DNA of 64,000 nt from Apostichopus californicus (GCA_020650975.1 JAIPMN010019787.1:1-64000), one strand, 5' to 3'. Numbered from the stretch's first letter, positions 1 through 12,197 are shown. Numbers and translations: made by a program. The notes: a model not told the origin generated them from the sequence alone.

Positions 1-570
1 TGATAGACACTGTCAGTTATTATTACTGGGTAGTTAAAGATTGGACCACGGTGGCGGTAAAGGTAGCTGAAGGGTAAGTATTTCAAGTCTGTCCGAAGAG
101 GACATGTATTGTAGTTGAATAGACTGTTGATAGACACTGTCAGTTATTATTACTGGGTAGTTAAAGATTGGACCATGGTGGCGGTAAAAGGTAGCTGAAG
201 GTAAGTATTCAAGTCTGTCCGAAGAGCACATGTATGGTAGTTGAATAGACTGTTGATAGACACTGTCAGTTATTATTACTGGGTAGTTAAAGATTGGACC
301 ACGGTGGCGGTAAAGGTAGCTGAAGGGTAAGTATTTCAAGTCTGTCCGAAGAGGACATGTATGGTAGTTGAATAGACTGTTGATAGACACTGTCAGTTAT
401 TATTACTGGGTAGTTGAAGATTGGACCGCTGGTGGTAAACGGTAGCTGAAGGTAAGTATTCAAGTCCGTCCAAAGAGCAAATGTATGGTAGTTGAATAGA
501 CTGTTGATAGACACTTTCAGTTATTATTACTGGGCGGTTAAAAGAGTTGACCACAGAAGCCGTAAAGGTA
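1..570. repeat. Tandem repeat, about 126-bp unit, 4.5 copies
   Basis: The unit starts with TGATAGACACTGTCAG at 1, 128, 254, 381 and 505, giving spacings of 127, 126, 127 and 124 bases. The last copy decays after about 570. Copies differ by a few substitutions and 1-3 base indels. The array lies in the intron just before the first visible exon of the receptor kinase and may extend left of the window. The open frames read across it on the minus strand are a by-product of the repetition. Confidence 0.95.
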
Positions 571-662
571 GCTAGCTATAAAAGTATTTTGTATCTGCTG
601 CAAGTTTTCATCAAGTTCATGCCATCATCTTTTCTGGATCGTTATGTCATTTTTCCTTTCAG

Positions 663-3600
663 AACATGAAATTGGCTGGAAGGAAGATTTTTTGGATGAG
701 ATTAAGTTACTTCTCCAGCTGGGAGAACATCCGAATGTGGTCAAGATACACGGTTGTTGTAGCATGACTAATCCACCGCTACTCATCACAGAATTCATGA
801 GATATGGAGATCTACTCAGTTTCCTACATAAATGCAGAATTGTGAGTTATATTATGAAAGATTCTCCTAGCTGTATGCATCCTGCTCATAGCAGCAAGAA
901 TTTCAAAGATTCTGTTTTTCTTGGTCGCTTAAACAAAGCAGCAATAAGATGACAATCATGTCAGCTAGTTTTCCCGACACTCGTCGCCAACTTATTATTT
1001 TTCAAGTCAAACGTTTACATGCCACTAACATTTTTGGTCATATATCATAATAATCCTATTATCTTCCTATTATCCTTAACTTCTTATAAACGTGCTGTGA
1101 CAGAGTTTGATGAAACTTTTATAACTAAGATGACCTATATAAACTGATCAGCATTCTACCGAGGCTGTTGAACCATCATACTTCCTTGCAGGGGTATCTG
1201 ATGAGTGGAATTAGGGAGCTCAGGGGGTTGGGGGGGGGGGATTTCTTCCACTTTGGGTCAAAGGCCATCTATGGCAAGGCTGTGAAAACATACCAGAGTT
1301 TATGATCAACATGTCATGTTTGGTACAAACCACTGTTCAACATTGTTGTGGGTTCCAGCAAGGCTATTGAAATATATACTGAAGGTTAATAGTAAAGAAT
1401 AATACTATGTTCGACATGAGCCACAGGAAAATTGGTTATCTCATCTATGCTAATTAATTAGACTTAGAGTGATTAGGGACAATAGGGGTGGGGGTGTGGG
1501 AGTGAAGAAGGGGAAAGAGAAATCATTGTTGAAACATATACTACAGGAATTGTCATAATTATCATGTTTGGTATTTTGTGATTGTAACATTCTTGTTCTT
1601 CTCTCTCTGTTGATCTTTTAGGCTGAGAGTACAGATGATGACATTATTTACAGTGTCACAGAAGCAGATCTCATCTTTATAGCTCAACAGGTTGCTAGGG
1701 GGATGGTTAGTGGTTTTGTTTTAATTCACACAGTTAAATCCACATCTTAATTGCCTTTGCAAAATTTGATCCAGATGAAATTTTCTTTTCTTTGTGAAGG
1801 ATATAAGCGAAGTAAAAAACATGGAATTTTCTGTTTTAGAAAATGCATTTTTCTCCAGATGTGCTCATAAATTTATACCTACCTGTGATAATAAAGTGTT
1901 TTTATTTGGTACATATAGTCATGAATATTCACAAGTCACAAAACGTGATCTTTCCACCCAGTTGGGACAAGTTTTGTTTTTTACAGTCCTGTCATGTGAT
2001 GTTTTAAGGCATTTGGAAGGGCGGTATGAGCATATGTCCTGTTTATATTAGATTATCTTGTTTCTCTTTCATAGATAAACCTTCAGAAATGTTCATACTG
2101 TTACTACAAATGCTTTGCATTTTAACAAGAGTGGTGGAGTTTAGAAGAAATTTTCCCAATTGACTGATTAGTTATTTACCCTTACACATATAACTCTATA
2201 CACATATATCATGTGGTTTAAGCACCACAGGCACAACAATTTAAATGAACAAAACAAGCAGGATAATGTAAAATCAGGGTCAGTTGAGCTAGCATACATT
2301 CAAATTAACATGTTAGCCATTACTTTAACCTGCAGCTTTTTATTTAAAGAAAATATTTTAGTTGCTATGGTAACTTTTCCACTACTGTAGCGTGCTTAAC
2401 CATTGCATGTTTTGGGGTTGTGTGTATGTTTGGTTGTTGATGAATCAAGTCCCTTTCTAATCATTGGAAATTCATGTCAATGGCTAAGCAGAATTAGCAT
2501 AATGGGTGAGCAATTCTGATAAAGACTTTAATATGTTGTTGCCCAATGCATTACACATAGTTTAGTAGCTTCTGTTTCAGAGCGAATTGTTGTAAGATTT
2601 GACTGTCATCCACAGACCATGAGAGAGGCCTGCTTCATAAGGATTTCCCCTTTTACAAAACTATTCACTAATTGTGTACTGTAGCAATTGATTTGTCCAT
2701 CCTAAATTGAGTCAGTTTATTGTTCATGTCATCCAAGATTGTGCACTTGACATTTAAGGCCAAGACATAATGATATTGCATTTTGGTAGGGGGCTGTATA
2801 TCTTATAGCAAATTTGAACAAATTTACTTTGCTGTACCAAGTTCAACTCCTGGAAATTGTTTTTTGTGGTTAACTTTTACTTCAATTAAGATGTGGAATT
2901 TGTTCAGATTTTTTATATCTCTGACGTCGGGAGTGCAACGTGTAAATCGCTGAGTAATAATTCCATGATGGAAATCATGCTGATGGACATCAGCTTAGGT
3001 TTATAGGCATTCTCACAGCTCATTTTCTTCCATATATTCGCTAATCGTACGTATCATTGCACATAGAGACAGTGGTAAAAGGAATGGAAAATATAGCTGA
3101 AGTATGAATACAGCGACTAGGTTAATACCAGGCCAAATCAATAAATCTGTATATATATCTATTATGTATGATTTCTTGCCAGGACTACCTGTCATCCAAT
3201 AAATTTTACCACGGAGATCTGGCTGCTCGGAACGTCCTCATCGGCGAAGGATTGAAGGCAAAGATTAGTGACTTTGGCCTGGCAGATGATCTCTACGAAA
3301 AGGGTTACAAGAGGATGGCTCACGGACGGAAGCGTCCAATGAGGTGGGTCAGCATAGAGACCTTGAGAAGTGGCTTCTGCTCTGACAAATCGGATGTGTA
3401 AGTAAACATAGTTTCACCCATTGTGTTGTATTTAAATCATGACCTGTGTATATAGCATGATAGTGGGTATAGAGATACTTTATATTGTACGGGTCAACTT
3501 TATTTGTGCAAGGCAACATCTCTGCCTTAGCGAAGAATAATACAGTACAATTGAGATATCTTGTATTAAAGTTTGTTGTGTAATTAATGCGACAAAATAT

Positions 3601-6427
3601 GTTTATCTTCTTCAAACTACCAAACGTTGCTGTAGCAGGTGTACCCTAGCTCTTACTACTCTGCATGTTTCAAACTAGGAAAGAGGTTATATTTTGTTAC
3701 AAGTATATGGTCTGTTCCTAACTTATTTAAAACTTCTTTGGTAAGCAGGCATATACATTATACTTGCAATCAGAAGTAGACTATAGGATAATTTCATTAA
3801 AAAAAAAATAACAATCTTTTCTCTATGAAATTTGTGAGATGGATTTTTGGCTCCAAAACATCGTAATCCATCAACAAAGTTATAGTTTATTACACAGTTG
3901 TAACATTCCATTTAAAAATCAACTCATTTTCTTCCTTTCATTTTTACAGGTGGTCTTTTGGTATATTACTCTATGAGATCTTCACCCTTGGTGCCACCCC
4001 TTACCATGATATACCCATCCATGAGATTTCAACAACTCTTCAAGCCGGCTACAGGCTTCCAAAGCCTGATTCTTGCCCGCAGGAAATGTGAGAGCCTCTT
4101 TCATGCTTTGATTTGTAGGCTTCATAGTTTAGCTAATTATTTTCCCCATTGGGTTATGAAGTCCCACAGAAGCTACTTTGATCCTCCATGAGCACTGGCT
4201 TATAGCAAGCCTTATTACCTCTTCTGTGCATGTGCAGAGAATTGATGAGGCAGGTGTGTTACCGTGGCAACCATTCCTGCCTCCGGGGGCACCGCCATTT
4301 AACATATTGCCATCCCATGGACGAGCGTGTCCGTTGACATCTGACCACTTGATGGTCCAGGTTTTGCTGATCTATACAACTTAAAACAGTCATTGAAATT
4401 TCATACATTAAAGATATGTAAATTATAATGTCATGATCGTCGGACAAATGTATAGACGCTCACATGTGAATATGTTTTTTTTTGCAGTTTTTCTGAATAT
4501 GTCAGTAAAAGATATGCAATTTTTTCAAGCAAACTGTGTTCAAATATACATTGGGTCAGTTTGAAGCTGCAGCAAGCTATGACTCTGTTATATATTAGGG
4601 AGTATTTACTGGCCATCATTTATCGGTTTTGATGGGGTGTGCTAATTATGCATGTTTTTAGTGGAAGCTAATTCACATCATGTTTGCATGTCATTAATAG
4701 ATTCAGTCGATTGGTGACAGTGATGTGAAGCTTTTGCAAACTTTCTTCCTAAGTCATCCCAAAATTAAAAAAACATAAAACGTTGCATTAACAATCCCCA
4801 TGCCACATGCTTTAAACGGTCCTTTTAGTTTCGTTCATGCAAAGTTCAACAATGCAATGCATATTTGACATAGCCATACCTCTTTTGGTTCTGCTTCACT
4901 TTATAGAGTTATTTCTAATATCCTATTTAATTTTGATGTTTGGCAAAACTAGTCGTAACTCTGTAACAAGAATTCTTTCTTTCTTTCCTTGCAAAGTTTT
5001 GTCTGAAATATCGATCACACTTATTGACATAACAATTACCTTGTTGCTTTTGTCTTTCCTGCTTCAGTTACAACACTATGAGACAGTGTTGGAATGAGAA
5101 CCCAACAGGGAGACCTACTTTTAGTCAGCTTGAGGAGGTATTGGATTGTCTCCAACAAGATGTAAGTATTCCATTAAATCACTCTTTGGAAAATCTTGTT
5201 AAAGGCATTGAAGACTCGCCCCAAACAGCGTGCCGCCATCTTTAAAAAGTTAACTTTCCGTTGCTTGCAAATGAAGTTTTTCTCTTGTCGCTACAATGTG
5301 CAGACAGTAATGAAACGTGATACCTTGTTATCTTTAGCTGGACCTGAGATGTCCATCGCTGTATCGTTTATACACTGTGCTGTGGGTATTGACAGCAGCT
5401 GTATGTACTGACTGTACACTAGTGTCTAATTACCGACGGTAGCAAGCTGTGTGTATTTTCTGGGATCGATGGTGGTGTCTATGACTTCTGTTACACCTCA
5501 TTCGAAACTAGGTCAGATTACCGGGATTAGACGTTTCTTTTTGCGCGAGTCTTCACACCCTTTAACACCCATGTGTTATTAAATGTTCTCCAGTTGAAGC
5601 TGTTTCATATACAGTTTTATGGTGTAACAATTGAGACTGTTCTAATGGGAGGGGGGGGGCATGTTTTAGCCTACTTTTTGAAATTTGTGATAAACTGTCC
5701 GTGAAGATAGCCACAAACATTCGGGGCATATGCTTGGACGATTAAGTAAGGTAGGAAGTCAGCATCTCCAACAGTAGTCAATTAGTTTAATACCTTGAGC
5801 TTTGCCTTTGTGGAATGTTCTCTTTTTCACCAAAATTGATTGATTTCCGAAGTTTAAGATACTCTTTAAAGTCCTTCTTTTTTTTTTTTAAATTTGCAGA
5901 GACAAGCAAATGTCGATAGCGGGTCGTCATTCATTTCAAGCTGCGAGCTACGGAACGCCATCTTCCAACCTCACTTTGAAGAGGACGATTTGCCGTCACT
6001 TCCGGTCGGGCCGCTGCTTCCCATAGACTCTGGCTCATTTTCAGGGTCAGTGATCGATACCGGGTCATTTGCGGACTCTGAGTCGAACGTCGGCTCCGTC
6101 ATAGACTCTGGAGCGGGATCGATAGATACCAGTACAAACTTTTATCCTTACGAACAGGAGATGCGGATCATGGAGAGTCACTCGGAGGAGGAAGATGAAG
6201 AAGGTCCTGACCGGGGTTTCAAGAATCTAGCATTCGACACGGACGAAGTCGGCGAATCGGACGAGAACCGCAATCGGGAACGGTCGACAGATGTTGGACT
6301 GAAGAATGAGAGTGTTGAAGTCCCGGAAGGGGAAGCGAAAAGAAAAATCAGAACAGTGTCCAGTAGCTTGGAAGACGAGGGTATCGTTAAAGATGAAGTC
6401 ATCTCTGACATTATACACGAGGTGTGA
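663..6427 (+). CDS. Receptor tyrosine kinase, C-terminal part (six exons; 5' end outside window)
   Basis: Coding exons are 663-841, 1622-1705, 3183-3397, 3950-4087, 5068-5161 and 5900-6427; all join in phase with GT..AG introns and give 411 residues. Exon 1 holds the alpha-C to hinge region (EHPNVVKIHGCC, LLITEFMRYGDL). Exon 2 is the alpha-E helix (IAQQVARGM). Exon 3 holds the catalytic loop HGDLAARNVLI, the DFG motif (ISDFGLADDLY) and RWVSIETL. Exon 4 is the DVWSFGILLYEIFTLG helix and exon 5 the C-lobe end (MRQCWNENPTGRPTF). Exon 6 is a 175-residue acidic, Ser-rich tail ending at TGA 6425-6427. The LAARN signature and the tail mark it as a receptor tyrosine kinase, which would phosphorylate tyrosines on itself and its targets at the cell surface. 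Odd points are HGD in place of HRD and SIE in place of APE. The glycine loop, catalytic lysine and ectodomain are upstream, so the subfamily cannot be named. Confidence 0.93.
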
Positions 6428-7212
6428 TGTGTCCTCTGACCGAATGGGCAAGAGGAAGCATTTTCCAGAGACACAACTGTCGCCGGAGGGGTACTTTGTT
6501 CATTTATTCCGTGAGATAATGTTGACTGAAATACATCCCAAGCTTTTGTCATAGTGTTTACAATAACACTAACGAAAAGATGAGATACATAGAGCAGCCT
6601 GGGCATTCTTATTTCTGGTGATATTCATTTTGATGATGAGCAGATAATTATGATAGAAAGTATTTAAGATAGGATTAAAGGAATTATGATCCTTTGATGA
6701 GATCTTAGATACATGACGGCGGTTATTTCGTTTATGAAATGTTTAATACTTTTTCAAAACAGACCTAAAAATGTGACTGTCTTCATTGAAGTATGTCATA
6801 GATAATATCTTACAATTTTCTGAGTAAGATTGATGTTTGAACTAATTAATGAGCCTGTCATTTTACATTTGAATTTGCTTACTTGAAATTTTGGACAGAC
6901 ACATTGAGGTTTACTCTTGAGAAAGTAGAGTTGGATGGGGGAGGGGGGGGGTGGGGAGAGGATGTTGGTGGAGGTGTTGTTTTGTAAACTCTTTTCGATC
7001 ATGTCATTGAAACGTTTATCGCTGAAGTCTGAACTGAGACAACTTGATTGCTTCAATAATATGCCATTAACTTAAAAGTTTTGGTAACTTTAAATAGCAA
7101 TACCATTATGTTTAGATGCATAATCAGCAGGTTTGACAATAATTGTGTATGCAGGAAAGTGATATGACTGAGGGTCATGTGAGGAAGTGCAAAGGTCATG
7201 GAATTGCAGGAA
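6428..7212 (+). other. Probable 3' UTR / downstream flank of the receptor kinase
   Basis: No coding signal. It holds a G-rich run near 6935-6960. No AATAAA was seen close to the stop. The nearest plus-strand AATAAA words are at 8335-8340 and 8612-8617, beyond a LINE fragment, so the transcript end is unclear. Confidence 0.4.
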
Positions 7213-7530
7213 AAACGAATGTAAGTGATAAATCCATCATCCACACGCTCACTTCGCTCTAATTCATCACTGATGTTACTCATTCCTAGAGTAAAAACAC
7301 AGACTTACGGCTTGAGAATGTTCACATCCAGTGCACCGTGCCTGTGGAACTCACTTCCAGAACATATAAAACTCTGCAATACTGTAAACAAATCAGCACT
7401 AAAAACGTATCTCTTCACCAATGCATATATTTTATAATTGCTATTATTTTGTTAAGCGCTACGAGAATTATTTCATAGTTTGTTTGGCGCTATATAAAAA
7501 TTATGTATTATTATTATTATTAAATATGAA
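7213..7530 (+). mobile_element. LINE 3' end fragment (CR1/L2/jockey-like reverse transcriptase tail)
   Basis: An open frame at about 7225-7437 encodes the stereotyped extreme C-terminus of non-LTR retrotransposon polyproteins: PRVKTQTYGLRMF, then SAPCLWNSLPEHIK, then LKTYLF, ending with TAA. It is followed by an AAGCGCTACGAG / GGCGCTATATAAA 3' tail and a (TTA)n microsatellite ending near 7525, the usual end of such elements. The rest of the element is missing, so this is a severely 5'-truncated copy. Confidence 0.85.
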
Positions 7531-10220
7531 GGCAGCTAAATATGTAGGCAGTGAAAAAGTGATACATATGCAAGGGAAGAAACAAATCAAGAAAAGGTTT
7601 TGTAAAATACTTGGTTGCCCTCTTTATCAATCATTAGTGTGTTTCATACGACCATTCAGTGACTTTGTACGTACCTCCTATCATGTCGGTGACCCCGACA
7701 AGCCTCATTAACGCGTTAACACGACTTAACCCGTTAACACGACTTAAGTTTTGTGTCACTAACCAAGTAGACAGAAGTATAAGTACTAAGACTACTAAAT
7801 GTAGTCTCACATTTAGTAAGACTAAATGTCTTACTAAATGTCTTACTAAAAAACACCTCTTTATGTGAAATGGTCACAAAGACCCTTTCTTCATGATGTG
7901 AGTCAACAAAGGTACAGTGACATCTCACAGTAAAGCCCTCCGAGGAGGAATTTTGCTTAACAAGTGACTCAGTTCTTGAAACTAACACCTTAACCCTTTA
8001 TGTAAATGGCAATGACTTATGCAGTCCCGGCCTTAATTCATATTCTGTGACCACATCTAATGGTCAAGATGTAAAATAATCGTAGACAAAGCGGTTAGCC
8101 TCCCTGATTCACTTTATTATCACGGTGAGGCTTAAATGTAAGGGTATATATCCGATAAGAAAGTGTTTTTCCATGAACAAAAGAGCACACTTCCTAAGCG
8201 TATATCCTTCACAGAAAAGATAATTTCCTATGGATATATCCTAGTGGAGATGTGGATAGTTGGGTGGCTGAGTGTCAAGCCCTTGAATATGACAAACCTG
8301 TAAAAACGTCCTTGTTGATATATAGAATGATGTAAATAAACTTGTGACAACTTTTTTTTCTATTTGAAATTTTGAAATGGTTCTGAAATTTTACAATTTT
8401 TTTTAGGGTGTACCATGTTTGTGCTTTTCAGATATTTTAAATTTTTATGATGATGTATTATAATGATGACTGGATATCATTTCAAAGTGTACCTAGATAC
8501 TGTGTACCTAGATACAAAGTGTACCTAGATAAAGTGAAGCTAGATACTTAGATATGAATTTACAGCAGGTCTTTTAATACAAACTTACCTTTCTACCAGC
8601 GCATATATTCAAATAAAGTATTCAAAGCTTTTTAATATTTTCAGTTGTTTTTGTAAATATGGATTAAGATTCTACCATTATAGCTTATGTCAGTACTAAA
8701 GTACACCTATGCAATGCCTTGCAGCTTCAAGTTATAGTTAATGGTTTTCAACGATAAATAATAGTTTTCCTTCAACGATTTATATGCAAAAAGAAGTGCT
8801 TCAGTGGTTTGTATGGATCCTTTAATACAAATGTATTCGTCTGTTTCTCTCTGCAGGTATCGAGTTTAGATTTTGTTACATTTTTGCACTTTTCTTCTAC
8901 TTTTTCCATGTGCTTTCAGGGTAATTTGTAAATGCAGAAAGTATTTCAAATGTATAATAATACCAATTGATTGATTGATAGATAGATGAATGCATTCATT
9001 GTTTGAAAATAATTTGAGAGATAATTTTCTGTGCTCCATAATTTGTCATATGCCTATTAAATATTATGAATTCTGAAATTCTTTTGTATTCGAAGGGGAC
9101 GAAAATTACCCAACCGTCATCTTTAGCCTATATCTGACAGAAATTTTACTGAAGAAGTTCTCCAAACAGCTAAGAAAAGTCTTGTTCATATCCTTGTTTA
9201 AGCTGTCATTTGGTAAAATTGTGATGTCATATTTTCACTAAGATCTAAACCATGTACCTTTTGTCTTCTTCGTTTTTCACATTCACAAGGTAGAACGTTG
9301 ACTGTATTGACACCGGCCGAACCCCTGTCATCATTCATCATGTCAAGGGCTTAAAGATTTTAGATTTATTAAATTTGCAAAACCGCCATCTTCATTACAG
9401 AAAAGAAACATTGTCATAACTAAAGAAAATAAGAAAAAAAAAAGGAATTAAAGAATGGAATCCGGCTTGCTGAATGTAATGTTTAGTCTTGATCAAGTCT
9501 TCCAAAACTATGGGTGTTACCAATCCCTCAGTCGTACATATATATGCTTCAAGTTGAAGAGTGGGGAATGGAAGTTGGGAAAGGAGGGATAATTAATGTA
9601 TTTCCTTACTCTCAGATATTGTAGTGAGAACATATCTTCTATGCAGACATTGAAGTTTTCCTTCTTCATGCTATATCTTTAATATAATATGCATGTGAGT
9701 TATTCCTTTAAAAAGTTAGATGTTTTACACTTCTTGGAAGGTGAATTCACTCTTATCTTTTTGTGAACGTAGGGTTCTAGCATTTACATAAGGTTAAACA
9801 GAAACTAGTTAATAATCTGTAACATATTGACATAATTTTAGAGGGTTTTTTGAGGGTAAGGTCGTAGTAATTTACCTTCTCGAGTCATCACACCAATTCG
9901 TTCAATGCAACTGACCTAGTTATACTTCATCCCACCAAGATTTTTGGGTGCTCTGTGATCAATTTGCGTTTATTTGGTATGTGAAAATTCTGCTTGTGTA
10001 ATTTTTTTTTTTATCTCCTAGGAATAGGAATTCTTCTTTTCTTAAGTTCATCCTATTAATGTTTAATTTCGTTATAGTACTATTTGAATGTTCTTTATAT
10101 AACCAGGTTTGACTTTCATACATGCATCAGAAACTCAAAACTGAAGTGATATATATTCTGTTAACGGCAAATTGCATTGCTTTCATATTGTAGCTTGTGA
10201 AAAATGCCCTACTTTTCGAA
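7531..10220. other. Intergenic DNA, no gene seen; short local repeats
   Basis: I see no convincing exon. The CGTTAACACGACTTAA word is doubled at about 7710-7747. ACTAAATGTCTTACTAAA-type repeats lie at 7785-7855. A degenerate GTACCTAGATAC array lies at about 8490-8560. AATAAA words at 8335 and 8612 could end the upstream receptor kinase transcript. Confidence 0.5.
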
Positions 10221-10260
10221 GGGATATTCTATGTATTAAACAGAAATTCTAATGTCACCG

Positions 10261-10970
10261 CTGATCAAACCTGTTTCTGGAGTTCCTTAACTTAGTAAGA
10301 GCTAATTGTGCAAATTTTAGGATTTGGAAAATTTGACATTTGATGGTCACTTGTGATGCAATTTACTAGAAGACTACAAGTTTGTTAATTTACTTCATGT
10401 GCAGTGATGGAACTTTCTGGAAAGTGAAGCCCCCTTAATGGCCTGCTCTCCTTATTTGTTTTATCATCATTACATTATTTCCAGAACACTGTTGATGGTT
10501 GCATGTTTTTCAATATGCTTTGTATAATACAAATATAATTATTCAAAGAAATCCTAAGAATTGTATTACTGTCTGTTCTATTAGTTTGTGTATTTGGTTA
10601 CTTGATCATGGGCAGGCTTTGATGTTGCCAATGCTCAAACGTGTTTTTGGGTGTCCTGAATTTAGTGTAAGAGCAACTTTTGCAAACTTTAGAATGTGGA
10701 AATTTTTACATTCGATGGTCATTGTGATAGTTTTATACGGTGGCTTAATAGGGACTTAGGAAAAAAAATAAGTGTCCCCAAATCTCAAAAATTTTGACTT
10801 TCTTTCTCAAACTTTTGACTCTTTATCTCAAAATTGACTTTTTATCTCAAAATTGTGACTTTTTATCTCATTTTTTTTTCTTTCCTATTAAGCCACCATA
10901 GTTTTACTAGAAGACTACAAGTTTGTTAATTTACTTCATAGTGCAGTGATGGAACTTTCTGGAAAGTGGC
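10261..10970. repeat. Diverged segmental duplication, second copy interrupted
   Basis: The stretch at about 10261-10430 is repeated at about 10625-10730 and then 10898-10970. The shared blocks are a CAAACNTGTTT..GTAAGAGC..CAAANTTTAG..GATGGTCA segment, and ACTAGAAGACTACAAGTTTG followed by GCAGTGATGGAACTTTCTGG. The second copy is split by a 162-bp inverted-repeat insertion, described separately, so the first copy shows the unoccupied site. Confidence 0.8.
10736..10897. mobile_element. Small non-autonomous TIR element (MITE-like), 162 bp
   Basis: The ends carry a perfect 14-bp inverted repeat, GGTGGCTTAATAGG (from 10739) and CCTATTAAGCCACC (to 10897). It is flanked by a 9-bp direct repeat ATAGTTTTA at 10727-10735 and 10898-10906, consistent with a target-site duplication. 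The inside is a degenerate TCTCAAAATTTTGACTTTTT-type minisatellite with no coding capacity. The duplicated segment at 10261-10430 lacks the insertion, which supports mobility. The superfamily is not clear; 9-bp duplications would suit a Mutator-like source. Confidence 0.75.
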
Positions 10971-11277
10971 CAAAGTTAACTCAATAACCCCTTTGTCACC
11001 AAGATGGAATCTTTGATAGTATCTGAGCACTGCATCCAAGTCCTTTCTCGTTTGGGACAGACTATAGCAACCATATCCAAATGGTGTCAGTAATGGTTTA
11101 TTAAAGATAGAAGGGTGGTTGGTGAGGTGGGAGATTGGGCAAGCATAACCCTTATCCTAAATTTGAAATATTACACTTTAGTGGATCAAATTAACGGGGA
11201 AATCCAAAAGCACTTGTGTAAAAGATCTTGTTACTCTGTATGTCACTTAAAACCTTTTCCATATCCAGAAACCAGAG

Positions 11278-11545
11278 AGAAACCAACAGGGGAAGAGGAG
11301 AGGTAGGAGATAAACAGTACTGTTTATCTCCTACCTCTCCTCTTCCCCTGTTGGTTTCTTTCGTTCTTCTCTCCATCCCTTGTCTACTAATCCCCTTACA
11401 TCTATCTCTTTGTGTTTACCATGCTCATTAACCTGTCTGTATTCTGTGCATGTTTTTGTCCCTTCTGTTACTGTATGTTATTTGTCATTTAGCCTCTGAG
11501 GAAGATCCTGCTAGGATCGAACGTCAGGCCAACTTACTTTTACAC
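11278..11545 (+). mobile_element. Dispersed repeat family A, copy 1, with 41-bp perfect palindrome
   Basis: Copy 1 of a family also found at about 31697-31832 and 56265-56505. All share a pyrimidine-rich stretch (CATGCTCATTAACCTGTCTG, CCCTTCTGTTACTG) and a 3' motif GAAGATCCTGCTAGGATCGA, a 5-bp hairpin GATCC/GGATC followed by GAAC(GT). Here the 5' part is mirrored, so 11278-11318 and 11319-11359 form a 41-bp perfect palindrome with no spacer: a second truncated copy is joined head to head. Hairpins followed by GAAACGT and inverted partial copies recall Penelope-like retroelements, but no protein-coding part is present and the class stays unproven. Confidence 0.7.
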
Positions 11546-11776
11546 AGACTATCTTTTAAGACGACACGGATACAGAAGAAATGATAATTTAATGCTTCTG
11601 ATGCTTAATTTGTATGAAAATATGATATGTTTTTATGAACATTGTCAAATTACCATACCCCCTCTACAAAGAATACATTTCATTTTAATAGTGGTATCTA
11701 TATATCATGGCAGCAATGGCAAAAGAATACGTTCTTGATCGTGGAGTTTATCCAAATTTATCAGGATGATTAGTCT

Positions 11777-12064
11777 CTAAATTTTGTCGAATGGAAGAGT
11801 TATTTTTACATTTCTGGTCATAATATGGATATCTCCCTGAGTAAAACGAAAATGGTTGTCTGTACCAACCAGGGGTACACCTGTGGTTTCCAAATACGTT
11901 ACTGATATTTGTCTCATCATGCACCCTTCCTTGTCAGAGAACTGGAAAGTGAAAATGCTAGTTCTTGAACCACCATGACCTGTAGGCCAAGCAGTAACAA
12001 GAAACTCCCATATATATATATTCATATCTATGATTTTCAGTAATAGAAAACTTGTCTGATGCAT
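11777..12064 (-). CDS. Unidentified coding-like ORF downstream of XPA
   Basis: An open frame of up to 95 codons ends at the stop 11777-11779. I do not recognise it. From GHGGSRTSIFTF through FRFTQGDIHIMT to the C-terminal LPFDKI the composition looks like real protein rather than random AT-rich translation. A fair acceptor (TGCTTGGCCTACAG) precedes the GHGGSRTS stretch, so it could be a terminal exon. It lies about 590 bases beyond the XPA stop on the same strand, so it could also be XPA 3' UTR, a gene relic or a decayed repeat. No partner exon was found. Confidence 0.25.
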   Translation of the reverse strand: MHQTSFLLLKIIDMNIYIWEFLVTAWPTGHGGSRTSIFTFQFSDKEGCMMRQISVTYLETTGVPLVGTDNHFRFTQGDIHIMTRNVKITLPFDKI

Positions 12065-12197
12065 TTAAAAGCCAGTTTGGAATGACATTCATTTAAGTTA
12101 AGTATGCACAATCAAGATGCTTGAATATCTCATGTTTGTCTTCCTTTGAAATTTGATCTTCTGCAAATTATCGCACTGAAGACTTATCTGCAGCTAC

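Noticed and set aside
34-514. Minus-strand open frames repeating PIFNYPVIITDSVYQQS-type protein
   Set aside because: They are translations of the 126-bp tandem repeat, with no outside support.
6178-6606. 142-codon minus-strand frame
   Set aside because: It lies opposite the acidic tail exon of the receptor kinase; its Ser-rich composition is the antisense shadow of that exon.
11480-11545. Hammerhead ribozyme in dispersed repeat family A
   Set aside because: One copy has CTGAGGA and a stem II-like hairpin followed by GAAC, but I cannot form stems I and III or a cleavage site, and the other copies begin TTGAAGA. Kept only as a hint of class.
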